This document shows positions 5,231 through 6,048 of a stretch of DNA of 6,048 bases, one piece after another. Below the pieces are notes generated by a model that was not told where the DNA came from, made no database searches, and was given only the letters and a program-made list of their open reading frames with translations. The position numbers and the translations under genes were made by a program. Every line of letters begins with the position of its first letter. Positions within the stretch are counted from its first letter, which is position 1. Source of the DNA: Chloroflexota bacterium (GTDB taxonomy: Bacteria; Chloroflexota; Anaerolineae; 4572-78); assembly GCA_024278015.1 (NCBI GenBank), contig JAJRUC010000228.1, positions 1 to 6,048 of the forward strand. The letters are read 5' to 3'.

Positions 5231-6048
5231 GTGGCAAAATTAATCCATCGCCGCCTGACCGGCATGCAAGATGTCTTGCCCGCCGACCAACCTTACTGGC
5301 GCTACATTCTGGACACCGCCCAACGCACTTTCAATTTATTCGGCTTTGAACGCATCGACACCCCGCTGCTGGAAAATGCCGCCCTGTTCAAACGCGGGGT
5401 GGGCCAGGGAACCGACATCGTTGAAAAAGAGATGTACATTTTTGAAGACCGCGACGGCGAACTGCTCTCTTTGCGGCCCGAATTTACCGCCGGAGTGATG
5501 CGGGCCTTCATCCAGAACGGGATGCACACCCTGCCCGCGCCCGTCAAATTGTGGACGCACGGGCCGCTGTTTCGGCACGAGCGCAACCAAAAGGGACGCT
5601 ATCGCCAGCACAGCCAGCTTAATCTGGAAATTCTGGGCGAAAAGGACCCGGCCGTCGATGCGGAACTGATTAATGCGGCCTGGCATCTCTTCAATACGCT
5701 GGGCATCACCGGCCTGAACCTGCACCTCAATTCAACCGGCTGCCCGGCCTGCAAGCCGGCCTATCTGCAAAAACTGACAGCCTGTTTTCAGCAATACGAA
5801 AGCCTGCTGCCCGCAGACGACCGCCGCCGCCTGCGCCAAAACCCGCTGCGCATCCTTGACACCAAAGAGGAAACCACCCAACGTTTTTTGGCCGACGCGC
5901 CCCGATTCATCGACCACTTGTGCGACGACTGCGCCGGCCATCTGGAAAAATTACGCTCGTACCTGGATGCGCTCAATATTCCGCACAGCATCGATTTCAA
6001 GCTGGTGCGCGGCCTGGATTATTACACCAAAACCGTCTTCGAAATCAA
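5231..6048 (+). CDS. hisS: Histidyl-tRNA synthetase, N-terminal two thirds (cut by window edge)
   Basis: The enzyme charges tRNA-His with histidine in the cytoplasm; 272 complete codons are visible, against a usual length near 420. Class II motifs are present: the start GMQDVLP (11-17), LRPEFTAGVMRA (81-92), motif 2 FRHERNQKGRYRQ (114-126), a cysteine pair in NSTGCPACKPAY (167-178) with partners in LCDDC (230-234), and the histidine-site motif LVRGLDYYTKTVFE (258-271), where R260 matches the catalytic Arg259 of the E. coli enzyme. Motif 2 is slightly unusual (RNQ for the more common RPQ). The GTG start at 5231 is supported by GGAG 6 nt upstream and by an in-frame TAA at 5201-5203 with no ATG or GTG between. 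Its own promoter and a repeat-bearing leader lie upstream. Confidence 0.95.
   Translation, partial: MAKLIHRRLTGMQDVLPADQPYWRYILDTAQRTFNLFGFERIDTPLLENAALFKRGVGQGTDIVEKEMYIFEDRDGELLSLRPEFTAGVMRAFIQNGMHTLPAPVKLWTHGPLFRHERNQKGRYRQHSQLNLEILGEKDPAVDAELINAAWHLFNTLGITGLNLHLNSTGCPACKPAYLQKLTACFQQYESLLPADDRRRLRQNPLRILDTKEETTQRFLADAPRFIDHLCDDCAGHLEKLRSYLDALNIPHSIDFKLVRGLDYYTKTVFEI

Noticed and set aside
5083..5349. A short open frame encoding a CHCERSEAIS-type peptide before hisS.
   Set aside because: This is the known spurious translation of the dispersed GTCATTGCGAG repeat, and the frame then overlaps hisS in another phase.

Overview
The window looks like a piece of chromosome from a moderately GC-rich, probably uncultured member of the Chloroflexota (Anaerolineae-like). 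This is an inference from three things: a secreted protein ending in an aromatic-Leu-Pro-Leu-type tail that is common on exported Chloroflexota proteins, the overall protein style, and the many small dispersed palindromic repeats between genes. No rRNA, tRNA, CRISPR array or complete insertion sequence is visible.

Layout. Bases 1-482 are repeat-rich and hold no intact gene. A 132-bp MITE-like palindrome (129-260) sits inside a larger element bounded by 20-bp perfect inverted repeats (110-129 and 361-380), next to a decayed C-terminal scrap of a response-regulator receiver domain on the minus strand. Bases 483-2420 (minus) encode a large secreted metzincin-type zinc metalloprotease. The divergent intergenic region 2421-2717 holds six helically phased CGT(G/A)A direct repeats, a near-consensus sigma70 promoter and, directly after it, an intrinsic terminator hairpin.

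Bases 2718-4936 (plus) form a tight cluster: upp (uracil phosphoribosyltransferase), an AhpD-like peroxidase-related gene, and a WecA/TagO-family polyprenyl-phosphate sugar-1-phosphate transferase, with gaps of 19 and 4 nt. A palindromic element overlaps the stop codon of the last gene. An independent promoter, a leader containing a second dispersed repeat, and the first two thirds of hisS (GTG start, cut by the window edge) follow.

The most important observation is in the AhpD-like gene. An in-frame UGA (3610-3612) sits exactly where the second cysteine of the CxxC active site belongs, the frame continues intact for 100 codons, and a small GC-rich hairpin with G residues in its loop lies directly downstream at a distance suitable for a bacterial SECIS. 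The gene is best read as one 182-residue selenoprotein with a C-x-x-U redox motif, not as two small ORFs. Secondary points are the phased operator-like array, the possible attenuator in front of upp, and replacement of a normally catalytic Asp by Ser in the WecA/TagO homologue.

How the genes relate: upp salvages uracil to UMP, and UMP feeds UDP-sugar pools used by WecA/TagO-type enzymes, so their co-transcription is metabolically plausible. The peroxidase-like gene between them has no obvious pathway link. hisS is a separate housekeeping unit. The protease is divergently transcribed and may share regulation with the upp cluster through the phased repeats.
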